This document shows positions 10,635 to 22,956 of a stretch of DNA of 64,000 nucleotides, one piece after another; within the stretch, counting starts at the first letter, position 1; the number at the start of each line of letters is the position of its first letter. Below the pieces are notes generated by a model. It was given only the letters and a program-made list of their open reading frames with translations. It was not told the origin of the DNA and searched no databases. The translations under genes and the position numbers were made by a program. The DNA is from Stereum hirsutum FP-91666 SS1 (Eukaryota > Basidiomycota > Agaricomycetes > Russulales > Stereaceae), in the NCBI RefSeq assembly GCF_000264905.1, contig NW_006763134.1, positions 530,916-594,915 of the forward strand, in the 5' to 3' direction.

Positions 10635-12692
10635 CACCTCGTGGCAGGCACCGCGCCACATTTAACACTCCATTCTTTCGGCCGACCCGCGAGAGGTAAA
10701 CACTATGCAAAATCCTCACACAAAGCGATCATATCGCGTCTTGTTCGCCGCTATAGAGATGAACGTAATGGTATGGGGATCATAGTTAGGGATGCTGCGA
10801 CATGAGGTCAGGCGGAAGCACCCAATCGAGATAGCGGCGTTACGCACCAACTAAATAGGAATATAAAGCGATCGCATCACGCATTCTTGCGAGACTTCAA
10901 CCTGGATATACCGGGTCGGGGATGCATAGGCCCAAAGACTCCAAATATAGCTTAGCATCGGTTTTCTCAGTCGTAATTTCGAGTCGCCAGTGTGATACGC
11001 TAAGCGAGGTCAGCAGAGAGCATAGGACGTGAACTCTGGAGCTTTGTGCCGTCGCCGAAGAATGAGCTGTATGTGCGGGATTCAGGTCATAGAAGGCGGA
11101 AAAAGAGTCCCTACCAGCCCACCATGGCCCTATAAGTACTCTACACACTTCGGACTTGAGTGCCGCCGTGTTCCGCTTCGTGTCTTCCAGGGAACGGCCA
11201 GCACACAACGCGTATACCATTGACTTGGACGATAGACTGGCGATGTGAAGGGCAATGCAGCTTTGGGCGAAAACTCGCCATCAGTAGCCCTTCGCCAAGA
11301 AGCTCGGAAGTTTGTCGAGGACGGTATTGCCTCCTTGTCCTCGGATTCCAAGGAATGTCTGCATTCTTGCTCCGATCTCTCATAAGAAACCACACAAACA
11401 AAACCTGTCGGCCGACTATTATCCCTGCATGGTCCACAATGACACTGAAAGCACTGCTGCGGGGTCGGAATTCGGAGAACAGGCTTCAGAATATTTGGTT
11501 CTGGTAGAGTTGTCCGATTGTCCGATATAAATCATTCGGTGGTCACTAAACGAGGATCAGTATTGGTATCTCAGCAGGGCTGTGGTAGGAAACGTGCAAT
11601 GAACACAGGCTATAATATTGGTCACACAGGCAGATTCGACTTCAAGTCGCTGTTATCGGTGAGACTTGTCGAACTACATAGTGCTATATTTTGTGAACAA
11701 TTCCGTTGGATGCGGTTTAAGTGCTCTCTCGATGCATTATGCAGAGCAGGATAGTACAGGGTGAGCCACGACCGAAAAGCCGAAAGTACAAGCGCGCGAG
11801 CACAGAGGAATACACTGTCGTGGACACGCTTGACAATTCTAACTCCATATGGATCTAATTGTTGCCTGCCTGGCTCCAACGTATCATGATGATGCCGCGA
11901 ATACATCAGTGAGCACTCAGGATGTTCCATCGGCCTACGTCGGATGTACAACTCTCTCTCGCTATGTCGCCAGGAATATTAAAAAACATAGTCTCGCGAC
12001 CCGATCTCCGAGAAGTACAGTAGGTCTCTTCTCAATATGCATAAACGCGCGTCCACAAGAACGTGACTGGCAATCATATCCGTAAGTGTGTAAGGGCTCG
12101 CGCGAATCAAGTGCACACTGTCAGAGAGCTCGCAGACATACTTCGGTCACTATGTTGTTCATACGATGCGTAGTATGGTCATGATTGGAGGTGGTATCGG
12201 TTATAATATAGTTGTTGTGAAAGTACTCACCTTGACGCCGCTCAGCGTGGAGTGACAACTTATGCGTGGTCTAGGAGGGTCCAAGCGATAGGATCGTGAT
12301 TACAACGTTTCGGGTCAAGCACCTTGAAGAGGGAGAGGACAAGTATTACAAAGCAGTTTGGTGATCCTCAAGGCTTCAAGACTTCGACGTTCAACGTTCA
12401 ACGGAGGGACAGAAAATAACGGTGGATACCTTCAAGAAAACACGCAAACCGCCGAAGCATGATCGGCATAATCCGTGTTTCGTTCTCCGCCGAACGCCCG
12501 CCCGTGACTCGCCCGCCACATCGTCATTGCCAGCGAGCTCGAACTCGGACGTTCGGCGACATCGCCAGCACATTTCAAGAACGACTTGTTGAACCTATAT
12601 ACGTCGGACCCTGATGCTGAGTTCTTTTGTGCGTAATGGTAGTCTGATTAGTTTTCATTTCTACCGGCGAAGAGGTGCGTGTCTCTCCACAA
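10635..12692. other. Gene-poor intergenic stretch
   Basis: Several open frames under 120 codons overlap on both strands, but none shows a recognisable domain, intron structure or codon pattern. No RNA gene or repeat was found apart from the elements listed next. Confidence 0.5.
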
Positions 12693-12694
12693 TA

Positions 12695-12959
12695 CTGTAC
12701 TTTTTCGACCGTAGGTTCGTCACGCATCACTCAGGGTGCGCCGGCGAACATATTTGGCCAGCCGGTCACGCTCATACTTGAGTTCGTGAACAAGAAACCG
12801 TGACCAATTTGCCCCGAAAATAGCCAAAAATTCAATTTCGGGCCTAAATGCGAACAATTTTGCTGGTTCGTCACGCGTGGCCCACACAGACGAACCGTGG
12901 CCCAGCGGTGGTCACGGCTTACCAAATATTCCCACGAACCTACGGTCGAAAAAGTACAG
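12695..12959. mobile_element. MITE-like element A, TA-flanked, 26-bp terminal inverted repeats
   Basis: The left terminus 12695-12720 (starts CTGTACTTTTTCGACC) is the perfect inverse complement of 12934-12959. TA dinucleotides sit at 12693-12694 and 12960-12961, as expected for Tc1/mariner-type TA target duplication. The 265-bp body has no transposase frame and repeats the word GTTCGTCACG internally (about 12715 and 12867). It is best read as a non-autonomous element. Confidence 0.8.
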
Positions 12960-12961
12960 TA

Positions 12962-13110
12962 CTGTACTTTTTCGACCAACTGTTCGTCACGCGTCACGCG
13001 GGGAAAAATCTGAGGGTGCCGATGAGCTCCGATTAGAAATCGAGGTTCATCGGCCAACCCCAACCCTAGGAATTTCCTAATCGGGCGAACAGTTGGTCGA
13101 AAAAGTACAG
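12962..13110. mobile_element. MITE-like element B, abutting element A, 25-bp terminal inverted repeats
   Basis: Left terminus 12962-12986 and right terminus 13086-13110 are perfect inverse complements. The outer 16 bp equal those of element A, while the inner part differs (AACTGTTCG). Flanking TA is at 12960-12961 (shared with element A) and 13111-13112. The 149-bp body has no coding capacity. It contains TCACGCGTCACGC after the left terminus, similar to element A at the same place, so the two elements belong to one family. Confidence 0.8.
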
Positions 13111-13112
13111 TA

Positions 13113-14687
13113 TTGGGTTTGCATTCGTAGTACCGCCTAAGAAGTTTATAATCATAGCCTTCTGCACTTCCGTCGCGCTTTGAATGAAGAGCGAGTCCGA
13201 ATCACGAGGTATCAGTCGACCATCTGGGCTTCATGTTATGGAGATCCTCAAATGAGTTCCGCCTTGCGACGCTTGCCAATTATCTTCCTCAAGGGCTTGC
13301 CAGTGGCGAGAAGGCCTTGAGCCTTCCGAGATCTCGACTTCCGTAATGCCGTCTGTTCTGGGGTATCCTCCAATCGTTTTAATTGTACGCATATTAAGAT
13401 CCGTAGAGGCTCCAGATGCGAGAGCGAGCCAGCTCGTCCAGCTCGCTCCGAATTCTAGGAGGTCTACTTGCCCCTATCTCAAAATCTCAAGAGCCGGCCT
13501 TACTCGGCATGCGCTTCGAGATGAAGACTCGTTATGTGGCGCCAACATCGCCATCACCCTGTGCGTTTCCCCCAAAGAACAAGGAATCCGCCACTCACCA
13601 ATGCTGGTCTTTTACCTTAACATATTGGTTGCGTATAAGTAGGTCCTGCCTCAGACCTACCAGGACCTCGAAGTGCCGGTAAATGTCACCTGCTTGTCTT
13701 TATGGTCGCGTCAAATAACGGATTTATCATGTTGCGGACAGCTCTGAATACCCGGAGTACTTGGCACTGGGCAGCGCAGCATTCGGTTCCGACGCCCATG
13801 ATGGTACATACGCCGCTCCAGTCTCTTCGCAAAACGAAACATCCCGTCAAGAAAGGTCTTACCATTGAAATTTAGTCATTTTCACAAATCTGATTGCGAA
13901 TATGGCCCCAACGAGTCAACTATTCACTCGAGCTTCGCCTGAGACTTTCAGAGCGTTTGAGGCAGGTCATGTGTTGGTCGTGATCAGGACATTGGAAGAA
14001 TGTTCAATGCGATAGTAGGCTCCGGGCAAGGCAAGGCATATGTCCTGCTTACTTCCGACCGTGATTCCAACGGACGTATTTACTGATCATAATCCGGTCT
14101 GAACAACTTGTATGCAGGATTCCCTTGCCACGGTAGCGACTCGTCAATCAAATTGCACCCTCAAGAAACCTTTTTCGAGTTGAAGGTTTCCTTCAATCCT
14201 TTCCCCACATAGCACTCTATAACATTCCCCGTGGGGGTGGGCAAGATCTGCGGGGTGTTCCTGTGTGATGACGGAACACAGACGCGAAAACCGTTGATCC
14301 ACAAATCCGAGACATAGATCGCCCGGACTTAATCTAATACCCGGAGGTGGATCGTTGCTTATGTCAGATATTTTGAGGCACCGCCGCCTCGATATCCCTC
14401 TTTCTTTTGCAAACCCGTCGCCGTTGCAAGAGCCAGACGAGTGCGCTAGACTCCTGAGTGTGCGCCTGACCAGGTCACCAGGTATGCTTTGAGGTACCTG
14501 TAGTCCGCGACGTCGGGACTATCTACGACGAGAATATTGCCATCGGTATTGGTCTGGCTTCGTTCTCGATGGGCACCTGAGTAGCGTTCGAACGACGGTA
14601 TAAAAGGGAAATGGCCTGCGGTAGTAAAGGGTCGTGAACCGATTGACCTCGAGTTCTCCCTGTTCTTCACCCAAATTTCCGGTCATT
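13113..14687. promoter_or_regulatory. Intergenic and 5' region of the first GH3 gene
   Basis: No gene was recognised. Near 14226-14255 there are G-rich words fitting SYGGRG (GTGGGG at 14231-14236, GCGGGG at 14250-14255), possible CreA sites. A TATA box, TATAAAAG, lies at 14599-14606, 82 bp before the ATG. Roles are inferred from position and consensus. Confidence 0.4.
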
Positions 14688-17600
14688 ATGACTACTCGCG
14701 GCATCTTCTTCCTCGCTACTCTAGGCGCTGTTGCAGCCAACTCACTCGGTCGTCGGGATGAGCTCGACAGTGGTAATGCTGACAAGTGGCCCCCTTGTAC
14801 GTCCCTCTTCTACTCCCCATGCTCTATTCTCATTCTCATTCTCGCTCCTCGTCAGATAATGCGACGGGTGGTAAGGCTTGGCAGAGCGCCTTCACGAAAG
14901 CCAGCAAGCTCGTTGCGCAGATGACCCTCGACGAGAAGGCCAACCTGACCAGTGGTGTCACCGGACGCTGCGCCGGGACATTAGGCAGCGTGGAACGTTT
15001 TGGTATCCCTGAATTCTGCTTGCAGGATGGTCCCGCTGGTGTTCGCCCTGTACATGGCGTCTCTCAATTCCCCGCTGGACTCACCACTGCTGCCACATGG
15101 GATCGCGACTTGATCTATGCTCGTGCGGCTGCCATGGGACAAGAGTTCTACGACCAGGGTATATTAAAATCTATACTGTCTACGTCTAATCACCATGGCT
15201 GACTTTGATTCTGTGTAGGTGTCCATATCGCTCTGTCTCCGGTGACCGGCGGTCCTCTGGGTCGTGCCCCACGGTAAGTTCACTAAATCATCGCGGCTTG
15301 TCTTTTTGTATGAGATCTAACTCGTTAAAAAGCGGAGGCCGGAATTGGGAAGGTGAGACTATGTGTTTTGGTGGAGGAATAGCTGCTTAAACGCCTTATT
15401 TATTCTAGGGTGGTACGCTGATCCGTACGCCACGGGCGAGGCGAGCTACTTGTCGGTCCTAGGCTTACAGTCCTCGGGAACCCGCGCGACGTCGAAGCAT
15501 GTGAGTTATTTTTCTTGTATGCTGTCTGTTATGCTCACTCATACATACTTGCAATGTCAGTTCATAGCATATGAGCAGGAGACGTTCCGTAATGCCTACG
15601 GCAACTTGGAATGTTCGTTGGTCCTCATTCTTAATTGTTTCAACCTCCCCATTGAGCGGTTCTTTTATTCTTCAGCCTACGACATCTATCCTGTCAACGT
15701 GCAATCCCCGTAAGTCATACGAGGTTCGTTGTCAAAGCTTACTTTCTGATGTGTCTCACCTCAGGATCGACTCCATCATCGACGATAAGACGACCCACGA
15801 GCTCTATCTCTGGAGCTTCGCGGAGGCTGTCCGTGCTGGAACCGCTCATGTTATGTGTGTCCTGTCTCATTTTTGATGTGATTGTCGATACTAAGCATGA
15901 AACAGGTGCTCCTATAACGAGGTCAACGGAAGTCATGCTTGCAATAATGCGTACACCCAGAATCATCTGCTGAAGACCGAATTGAACTTCCAAGGGAGTG
16001 TTATTGTACGTCATTATCTTCTCAATAGTTGAGCGTGCACTCACCATGTGTTTAGAGTGACTGGGGAGGACAGCATAACGCCATTGACTCGGCACTCGGC
16101 GGGCTGGATGTTGTGCGTTACCTTTAATCTCATACCCGGCTTATGGTCTGCATCAACTAAAAAGGATCTCGATTCAAGTCCATGCCCGGAACTGGTTTCG
16201 GTGGATGGGGCGGCGAACAGTGGATGAACATCACCGACTTCATCAAGAATGGCTCGATCCCGGAGTCGCGCGTGGACGACATGATCATCCGTACTCTGAT
16301 GCCTTATTTCTGGCTAGGCCAGGACACGACCCCCCTGCCCGATGTTGTCTACGTATGCTCGTTTATCTCCGTCATCGCATGCCTCCTTGTTCTGATGCAC
16401 CTCTTTCAAGAATGCGAACTCGTTCTTTGTAGCACCCGATGTCTACAAAAACGTACGCAAGAACACGACCAGGGGTCTTATCCGCGAGATCGGCGCGAAC
16501 GGTATTACTCTGCTGAAGAACACGGGTGGCCTCCCACTTAACAAGCCTGATCGCATCGCTGTGATTGGTATGTACCCCGGACCCTCTGTTCTGTTCTCTC
16601 GACTGATAGCCAATTTGCCTCTCAGGAACGGACGCTGGTGATAGTGAGATTGGTCCCAACCTCTGTGGCGAGGCTGACACTGCTTGCCTGCCTTCCGTCA
16701 ACGTAAGCTTCATCCTTTACACCTACTCTTATTTTACTCACTCACCAAATCTGCGCTTCTAGAACGGCACGATGAGTCTCGGCGGTGGTTCTGGTTGGGC
16801 TTATGCTCCGCACATCGTCACTCCCCTCGACGCGTTGAAGGCTCGTGCGATTGCGGACGATAGCGAGGTGCGTATCACTCTGCTGCTACACCCCTTTTTC
16901 GTTTTCTCTTACACCCTGGATCGATAGATTGGTTGGATCCTCACGGACCATGACAATACCTCCATCCAAACTCTTGCTCCTGAATCCGATGTTACTCTCG
17001 TCTTTGTCCGGTCTTTCGCGACCGAAGGAGCTGATAGACAAACCCTATCACTGTTCGTTTTCATTACCTACACCTCTATCTTTTTCTTTGCCTGACTTGA
17101 CTGGTTCTGGACGTAGTGACCACGACGGTGACGCCCTCATCGCCGCCGCCGTCAACTCCTCAAGCAACGTCATCGTTGTGATGCACATTCCCGGTGTCGT
17201 TGACGTCGAGAAGTGGGTCGACAACGAGAACGTCACGGCTATCGTCGCTGCGTGGATGCCTGGACAAGAATCTGGCAACTCGTTGGTCGACGTTCTGTAT
17301 GGCGATGTCAACCCCAGCGGGAAGCTTCCATTTACATGGGGCAAGTCGGAAGATGATTATCCTGTATGTTACTCACCCCTGCCGCCATACTCGAGCACAC
17401 GTTCTGATACACAACTTTCATACAGCCTAACACCATCATGGATGACCCTGTCCTCGAACCCGTCACCAACTTCACCGAGGGTCTCTTCATCGACTACCGT
17501 TGGTTTGACTATAAGAACATCACTCCCCGCTATGGTATGCACTCGTTCTACCCATTCCATCGGCTAAATTTTCTGACCACCTTCGTAGAATTCGGCTTTG

Positions 17601-18171
17601 GTCTCTCATACACCACTTTCGAGTACTCTGACCTGACATTCGACGAGACAATCAAAGCCGATAACACTTCTGTCATGGACACTGCCGAACCTTTCGAAGA
17701 TTGGGACGGCACCAACTCCATCTACGACACTGTTGCTACTTATACTGCCACCATCACCAACACTGGCAATGTTACCGGTAGCGAAGTCGCACAACTCTAT
17801 GTCTCGATCCCCGAGGCGGACCAACCCGTCCGTGTCCTCCGTGGATTTTCCAAGGTGAAGGATTTAGCCCCTGGCGCTTCGGCGGCTGCGACGTTCGCGC
17901 TTAGGCGGAAGGATTTGAGTGTGAGTCTCTCATCATATGTTTGAGTTCGCGAATCGCTCTAATGCCATGCTCTTACATAGGTCTGGTCCGTCGAGAAGCA
18001 GACTTGGTATATTCCGGACGGGACGTTCACCATCTCCGTTGGCGCTAGCTCCCGCACTCTTCCTCTGGTGAGTTCTACATTTCAGGCAATCGTCGTCATT
18101 TTTTTAACCTTGTGTCCCTCTGACCTGTGTTCCTATCCCCTCTATAGACCACCACCTGGTCATCTTCATAA
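14688..18171 (+). CDS. Beta-glucosidase, glycoside hydrolase family 3 (copy 1)
   Basis: A secreted GH3 enzyme that would hydrolyse cellobiose and related beta-glucosides. The N-terminus is a signal peptide ([19 protein letters not shown]). The GH3 N-domain follows: [64 protein letters not shown] and [20 protein letters not shown]. The nucleophile motif SDWGGQH sits across the junction at about 16056. The C-domain shows [48 protein letters not shown] and [15 protein letters not shown], and ends with a fibronectin III-like domain ([20 protein letters not shown]). About 17 introns interrupt it; one exon, 15333-15352, is only 20 nt and encodes most of the GGRNWE substrate-binding motif. Intron positions match copy 2. 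The reading frame looks intact. Confidence 0.9.
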
Positions 18172-19571
18172 CTTCAGTCTTTCGGTAGCGTTCACCACGA
18201 AAAAATCTCCCTCCCTCCCCTATTTTTTTTACAATAATGTGTTGAGACGACCAATCAAGAGTTTGATAATCGATCAACGATATCTAACGTGACGTATACG
18301 ATATTCATTCTTCCCCCTCCACTTCATCGCACCATAGTTATTTTGAACTTCGCGCTGTATCTTAGTATCGCTATAGCTTGTACGTGTAGGCTACGAGTAT
18401 CCAGGATTGACGACTTAATGCATTGGTTCTTGGTGCTATCATCATCATACGCTTTGAGAGCTATAAAAGGCCGAGAACGATGGAATGACACTTGTAGCAC
18501 TTGTAGCCGCGACTGGTCTTCTTTGTCTCTTCGCCACAAGTGTGGGGTCAAGAGAGTGGCCCAAGTAGCCAAACAAGGCCAAACAGAGACCCGTGGCCGT
18601 CGTACAGTATCTATACGGTCGGCCAGGGTCGGCCCTTCCTTCAAGAGCTCAACTTGAACCATTTATTGGTAGTAAACATGGTTTTGCAATCACACAGCAC
18701 CACTGCGAGACTCAGCAACTGGCCGGATTGGAGGTTGTTTTACTTCACGGGGATCCAAAGCTGTTCGAACTACTTAAATCTGCTACAGGCTACCCTCCGC
18801 TGCCGAATCTCTCACCTCAGGCAACCAGTATCATGGACGAGGTAAGCGCGCTTTTCTGCGCGCTCTTCACCATTCTGCCGATACTCACAATTTTGCTTGC
18901 TATCCAGTCCCTCTCCGTGCTAGTATTCGAGCCTCCGCGGTAACCAAACACATATCTTTATCCATTTTCAATCCGCCTTTGCGCGTATCCTTCGCTCAGT
19001 ATCACGATGCTCGCTCCCATGATACTCTAGAAGATAAAGAACCAGTTCCAACAGGCGGCCCGTTTGGCTGATAGAAAGCCCAGTGTCATCAGACATCCCG
19101 CTCGGTCCTTCGTCAGAAACCAGCACGAATCAGCCGGTTGTTGCTTCAGGTACGAGCTATTCCTCGAAATTCAGCCTGATCATACCATGCGGTTCATAAC
19201 TTACTATGAGCCTGCATTACAATGAAACCTGTTAGATTACTCGACATAGAAGGAAATCTCCGCTATTGCCCCATTTGTGGTGTGTTCAAATCCGTGTACG
19301 GCTTTGACCTATATTCGGCCAAAACGTATATAACGGTAGCGGGAAGGCCTCTTTGGCTGCACCTGACTTATTCCTCGTATGGCGAATGTGCGGGTTTTTG
19401 ATACCTTCGACACCCAACTGGTAATCATGAATGCCGAGTCAGGAGCGGCGCGACACGTCGTTGCACCTTCATTCCATGTCTTCTGACCATACAAGAGACC
19501 ATAAAAGCAACCTATTGACTGTGTTAGGCTAGTCCTCAAGTCCGACGTCGACCGTCCCTCTCATCCTAAAG
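18172..19571. other. Spacer between tandem GH3 genes
   Basis: Apart from the coding-like relic at 18485-18942, nothing could be assigned. A TATA-like CATAAAAG lies near 19500, about 70 bp before the start of GH3 copy 2. Confidence 0.45.
18485..18942 (+). pseudogene. Coding-like relic, possibly a cytochrome P450 N-terminal fragment
   Basis: An ATG at 18485 opens a hydrophobic N-terminus (MTLVALVAATGLLCLFAT) that hits a stop after 27 codons. Downstream, in another frame, a coding-like stretch reads GLEVVLLHGDPKLFELLKS then TGYPPLPNLSPQATSIMDE. A clean GTAAGC...CAG intron (about 18842-18907) joins SLSVLVFEPPR and a stop. The pattern of a membrane anchor, then a [VI]-x-[DN]-P-K segment, then a Pro-rich turn and VLVFEP is reminiscent of the first 120 residues of fungal P450s. 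No heme motif follows. It may be a decayed gene or an unrecognised small gene. Confidence 0.25.
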
Positions 19572-22500
19572 ATGATGCTGCTACGTGCTGCATTGATCCT
19601 GTCAGCTGCTATCTGCATCGCCGCTGTTCACTCTGACAATCGCCGAGACCTCGCAGACGCCGATGACAGCGGCAAATGGCCACCTTGTGAGTGACCAATT
19701 CTATGGTAATCTTATTGAACATTAACGTTTTTTGCCACAGTCAACGCCACCGGTGGAAAGGCTTGGCATGATGCCTTCCTCAAGGCCAGCGAACTCGTCG
19801 GGCAGATGACTCTCGAAGAGAAAGCAAATTTGACAAGTGGAATCGACGGACCCTGTGTCGGTATGCTGGGGAGCGTCGCTCGTCTGAACATCCCAGAGCT
19901 ATGCTTGGAAGACGGCCCTGCTGGAGTTCGACCAGTTCATGGTGTCTCCCAGTTCCCCGCTTGTCTGACCACGGCGGCAACCTGGGATAGAGATTTAATA
20001 TTTGCAAGATCCAAGGCCATGGGCCAAGAGTTTCATGATCAAGGTCTTTTCGCATCGCGTGTAAGCTTAGACCTGATTGTGACTCACGAGTATACTTCTG
20101 CAGGTGTTCACATTCCACTTTCGCCAGTGACTGGTGGACCTTTGGGTCGAGCTCCACGGTGAGGCATTCATGTATGAATTCATTGGGCCCATACTGATCA
20201 ACCGTTTTTAGTGGCGGACGTAACTGGGAGGGTGAGACGACTATGCGTTTTGGTAGAGGAATAGCTGCTTACAAGCATTATTTATTCTAGGGTGGTTTGC
20301 AGACCCCTATGCCACAGGAGAAGCAAGCTACCAGAGTGTTCAGGGTTTGCAGGCTTCTCGTGTCCAAGCGACGTCGAAACATGTCAGTCCGACAACTACA
20401 TTCTCACTGAGACGAGTGCGCTGACAGCGATGCATACCACAGTACATCGGCTATGAGCAAGAGACCTTCAGGAACCCAGGTAAATTATCACAAGAGTACT
20501 CGATGATGTGATACTAAGAATACATCATTCTTTCTCACAGGCGGTACCGCTTTAACATCGTGCGTGGTTCGAATATTCCTCGGGTTTCCAGTACATCTAC
20601 CGATGTTTGATTACATAGCATATCCTCAAACATCGATGACAAGACAACGCACGAAGTTTACTTGTGGAGTTTTGCCGAAGCTGTTCGTGCAGGGACCAGC
20701 CACGTCATGTCAGTTCTTTGCGAAGTATCTGGCCAGGCTCCAGGATTCTCCTTACACAGACTGAGTTAGGTGCTCGTACAATGATATCAACGGCACACAT
20801 GCCTGTAACGACGCTTACACTCAGAATCACCTTCTCAAAACTGAGCTTGACTTTCAAGGCAGTGTCATGGTGGGTCTCGCATCACATGTCATATTTCTGC
20901 GCCATGACAAGTAATCCTGGCAACATAGAGCGACTGGGGCGGACAGCATAATGCTATTCCCTCTGCACTCGGAGGGTTGGATATGGTCCGTTTTTAGAAT
21001 TATGTCGTCTAACGTTCTTCATTCCTTTCTCATATCTTCATTTCTGTTTGATCATAGTCCATGCCTGGTGGCACTGGTTCCGGTGCATTCTGGGCCAATA
21101 TCACCGAATTCGTCAGAAATGGTTCCATTCCGGAGTCCCGAGTGAACGATATGGTCATACGCACTCTCACACCCTATTTCTGGCTGGAGCAAGATACACA
21201 CCCTCTCCCGGATGTCGTTTTTGTACGCATCGTGAAACCACGCATGGTCCCGTACTCTGGTCTGATTATATTTGATCCAGAACGCGAACAGCGATTTCGA
21301 TGCTCCTGATTTGTATCGTGATGTGCGCAAGAAAGCAACGAAGACCCTCATCCGCGATATTGGTTCCCAATCCATCACTCTGCTCAAGAATACCGGTGGA
21401 CTGCCTCTCAACAAACCGAGTCGTATTGCTGTTGTCGGTGTGTACCTTGTTACGCCTCGGATAGCAACATTTCGCTCATTGGCGTATTATATAGGAACTG
21501 ACGCGGGGGACAGCGCTATAGGCCCAAACCTCTGCGGTCAAGGAGATACTAGTTGTAGTACCGATGTCAATGTGCGTATCTAATCCAGCTCACAACACTC
21601 TTCTCCTAATAATGTCTCGAACAGGACCCGCAGAATGGGACGTTGACTCTAGGCGGTGGTTCTGGTTGGGCGTATGCCCCCTACATCGTTACACCGTTGG
21701 ATGCCTTGAAAGCTCGTGCAATTGCTGACGATAGTGAGGTGCGTCTGTCCTCTCTACTTTATATTGTCTCTATTCTAATCCCCATCATCTCGCCGTCCAG
21801 ATTGGATGGATCCTCAGTGACGACGATGTCACCTCCATACAAACGCTCGCCCCAATATCCGACGTGACACTTGTCTTTGTAGAGTCCTGGACACAGGAAG
21901 GCGCTGATCGCGAGACGATTTTGTTAAATCACAATGGAAACGATCTCATCGCAGCTGCCGTCAAGTCTTCCAGCAACGTAGTGGTCGTGATGCATATCTC
22001 TGGCGTTGTCGATGTCGAGCAGTGGGCGAATAATCCAAATGTGACGGCCATTGTTGCGGCATGGATGCCAGGTCAGGAGTCTGGGAATGCGCTCGTCCCT
22101 GTACTGTATGGGGACGTGAACCCGAGTGGCAAGTTGCCCTTTACCTGGGGGAAGTCTGAGGACGATTATCCTGTAGGCTTGTCCTGTAAGTACTCGAGCA
22201 AAGTTTGGCGCTGATCCTATCTTCTTTTTCGCAGCCCAACACCATTGTGACCGATCCCATCCCGGCGCCCCAATCCAATTTCACAGAGGGTGTATTCATA
22301 GATTATCGATGGTTTGACAGCAAGAATGTAACTCCTCGCTATGGTATGTATTCGCCTTTTCCGGCCACAATAGTTTCGTGCTGATACGAAGTGGCTCACC
22401 CAGAGTTCGGCTACGGTCTTTCATACACCACTTTTGAGTACTCTGGCCTCAAATTCGACGGCACCTTCAAATCTGACAATACTTCTATCATGAATACCGC

Positions 22501-22956
22501 GGAACCCTTCGATGGCTCAAACGGAACGGGCAGCTCTCTGTACGACGTGATTGCGACTTATTCCGCCACCGTTACGAACACGGGAAACGCCACCGGCAGT
22601 GAGGTTGCTCAGTTGTATGTGTCCATACCGGAGGCCGGCGAGCCTGTTCGCGTACTGCGAGGTTTCGATAAAGTGAAGGACTTGAAGCCGGGTGAAAAGG
22701 GTACGGCGACGTTTGAGTTGAGACGGAAGGACCTGAGCGTGAGTCCTTGGCCCACATCCTGCAAAATTTCGCTTTCACTGACCTAAAACCGGCACCGATT
22801 CATTCTTGCATGCGTGCAGGTTTGGTCCGTAGCGAGACAATCGTGGTTCATCCCAACGGGGACATTCACTATCGCGGTGGGTTTAAGCTCACGAAACTTA
22901 CCATTGGTGAGTCCATTTCTCCTCTAGTAGGCACCTTTTTCCCTCGATAGGACTAA
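19572..22956 (+). CDS. Beta-glucosidase, glycoside hydrolase family 3 (copy 2)
   Basis: Tandem paralogue of the gene at 14688-18171 with the same intron positions, including the 20-nt exon (20212-20231) for GGRNWE. The signal peptide is [19 protein letters not shown]. Family blocks are [89 protein letters not shown], the nucleophile motif SDWGGQH after the intron ending near 20929, [63 protein letters not shown], and a C-terminal FnIII-like domain. The segment around 20540-20620 looks shifted until a 60-nt GT-AG intron is removed. The extreme C-terminus differs from copy 1: the last exon appears to add only one residue before the stop, so the final Thr/Trp/Ser tail of copy 1 is missing. Confidence 0.9.

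Noticed and set aside
10897..12085. Overlapping 80-115-codon frames on both strands as possible transposon remnants
   Set aside because: No reverse transcriptase, integrase or transposase motif could be read, and no terminal repeats were found around them.
20540..20630. Apparent frameshift and stop in GH3 copy 2
   Set aside because: Removing a 60-nt GT-AG intron restores a continuous GH3 sequence (ETFRN to [11 protein letters not shown]) in correct phase.
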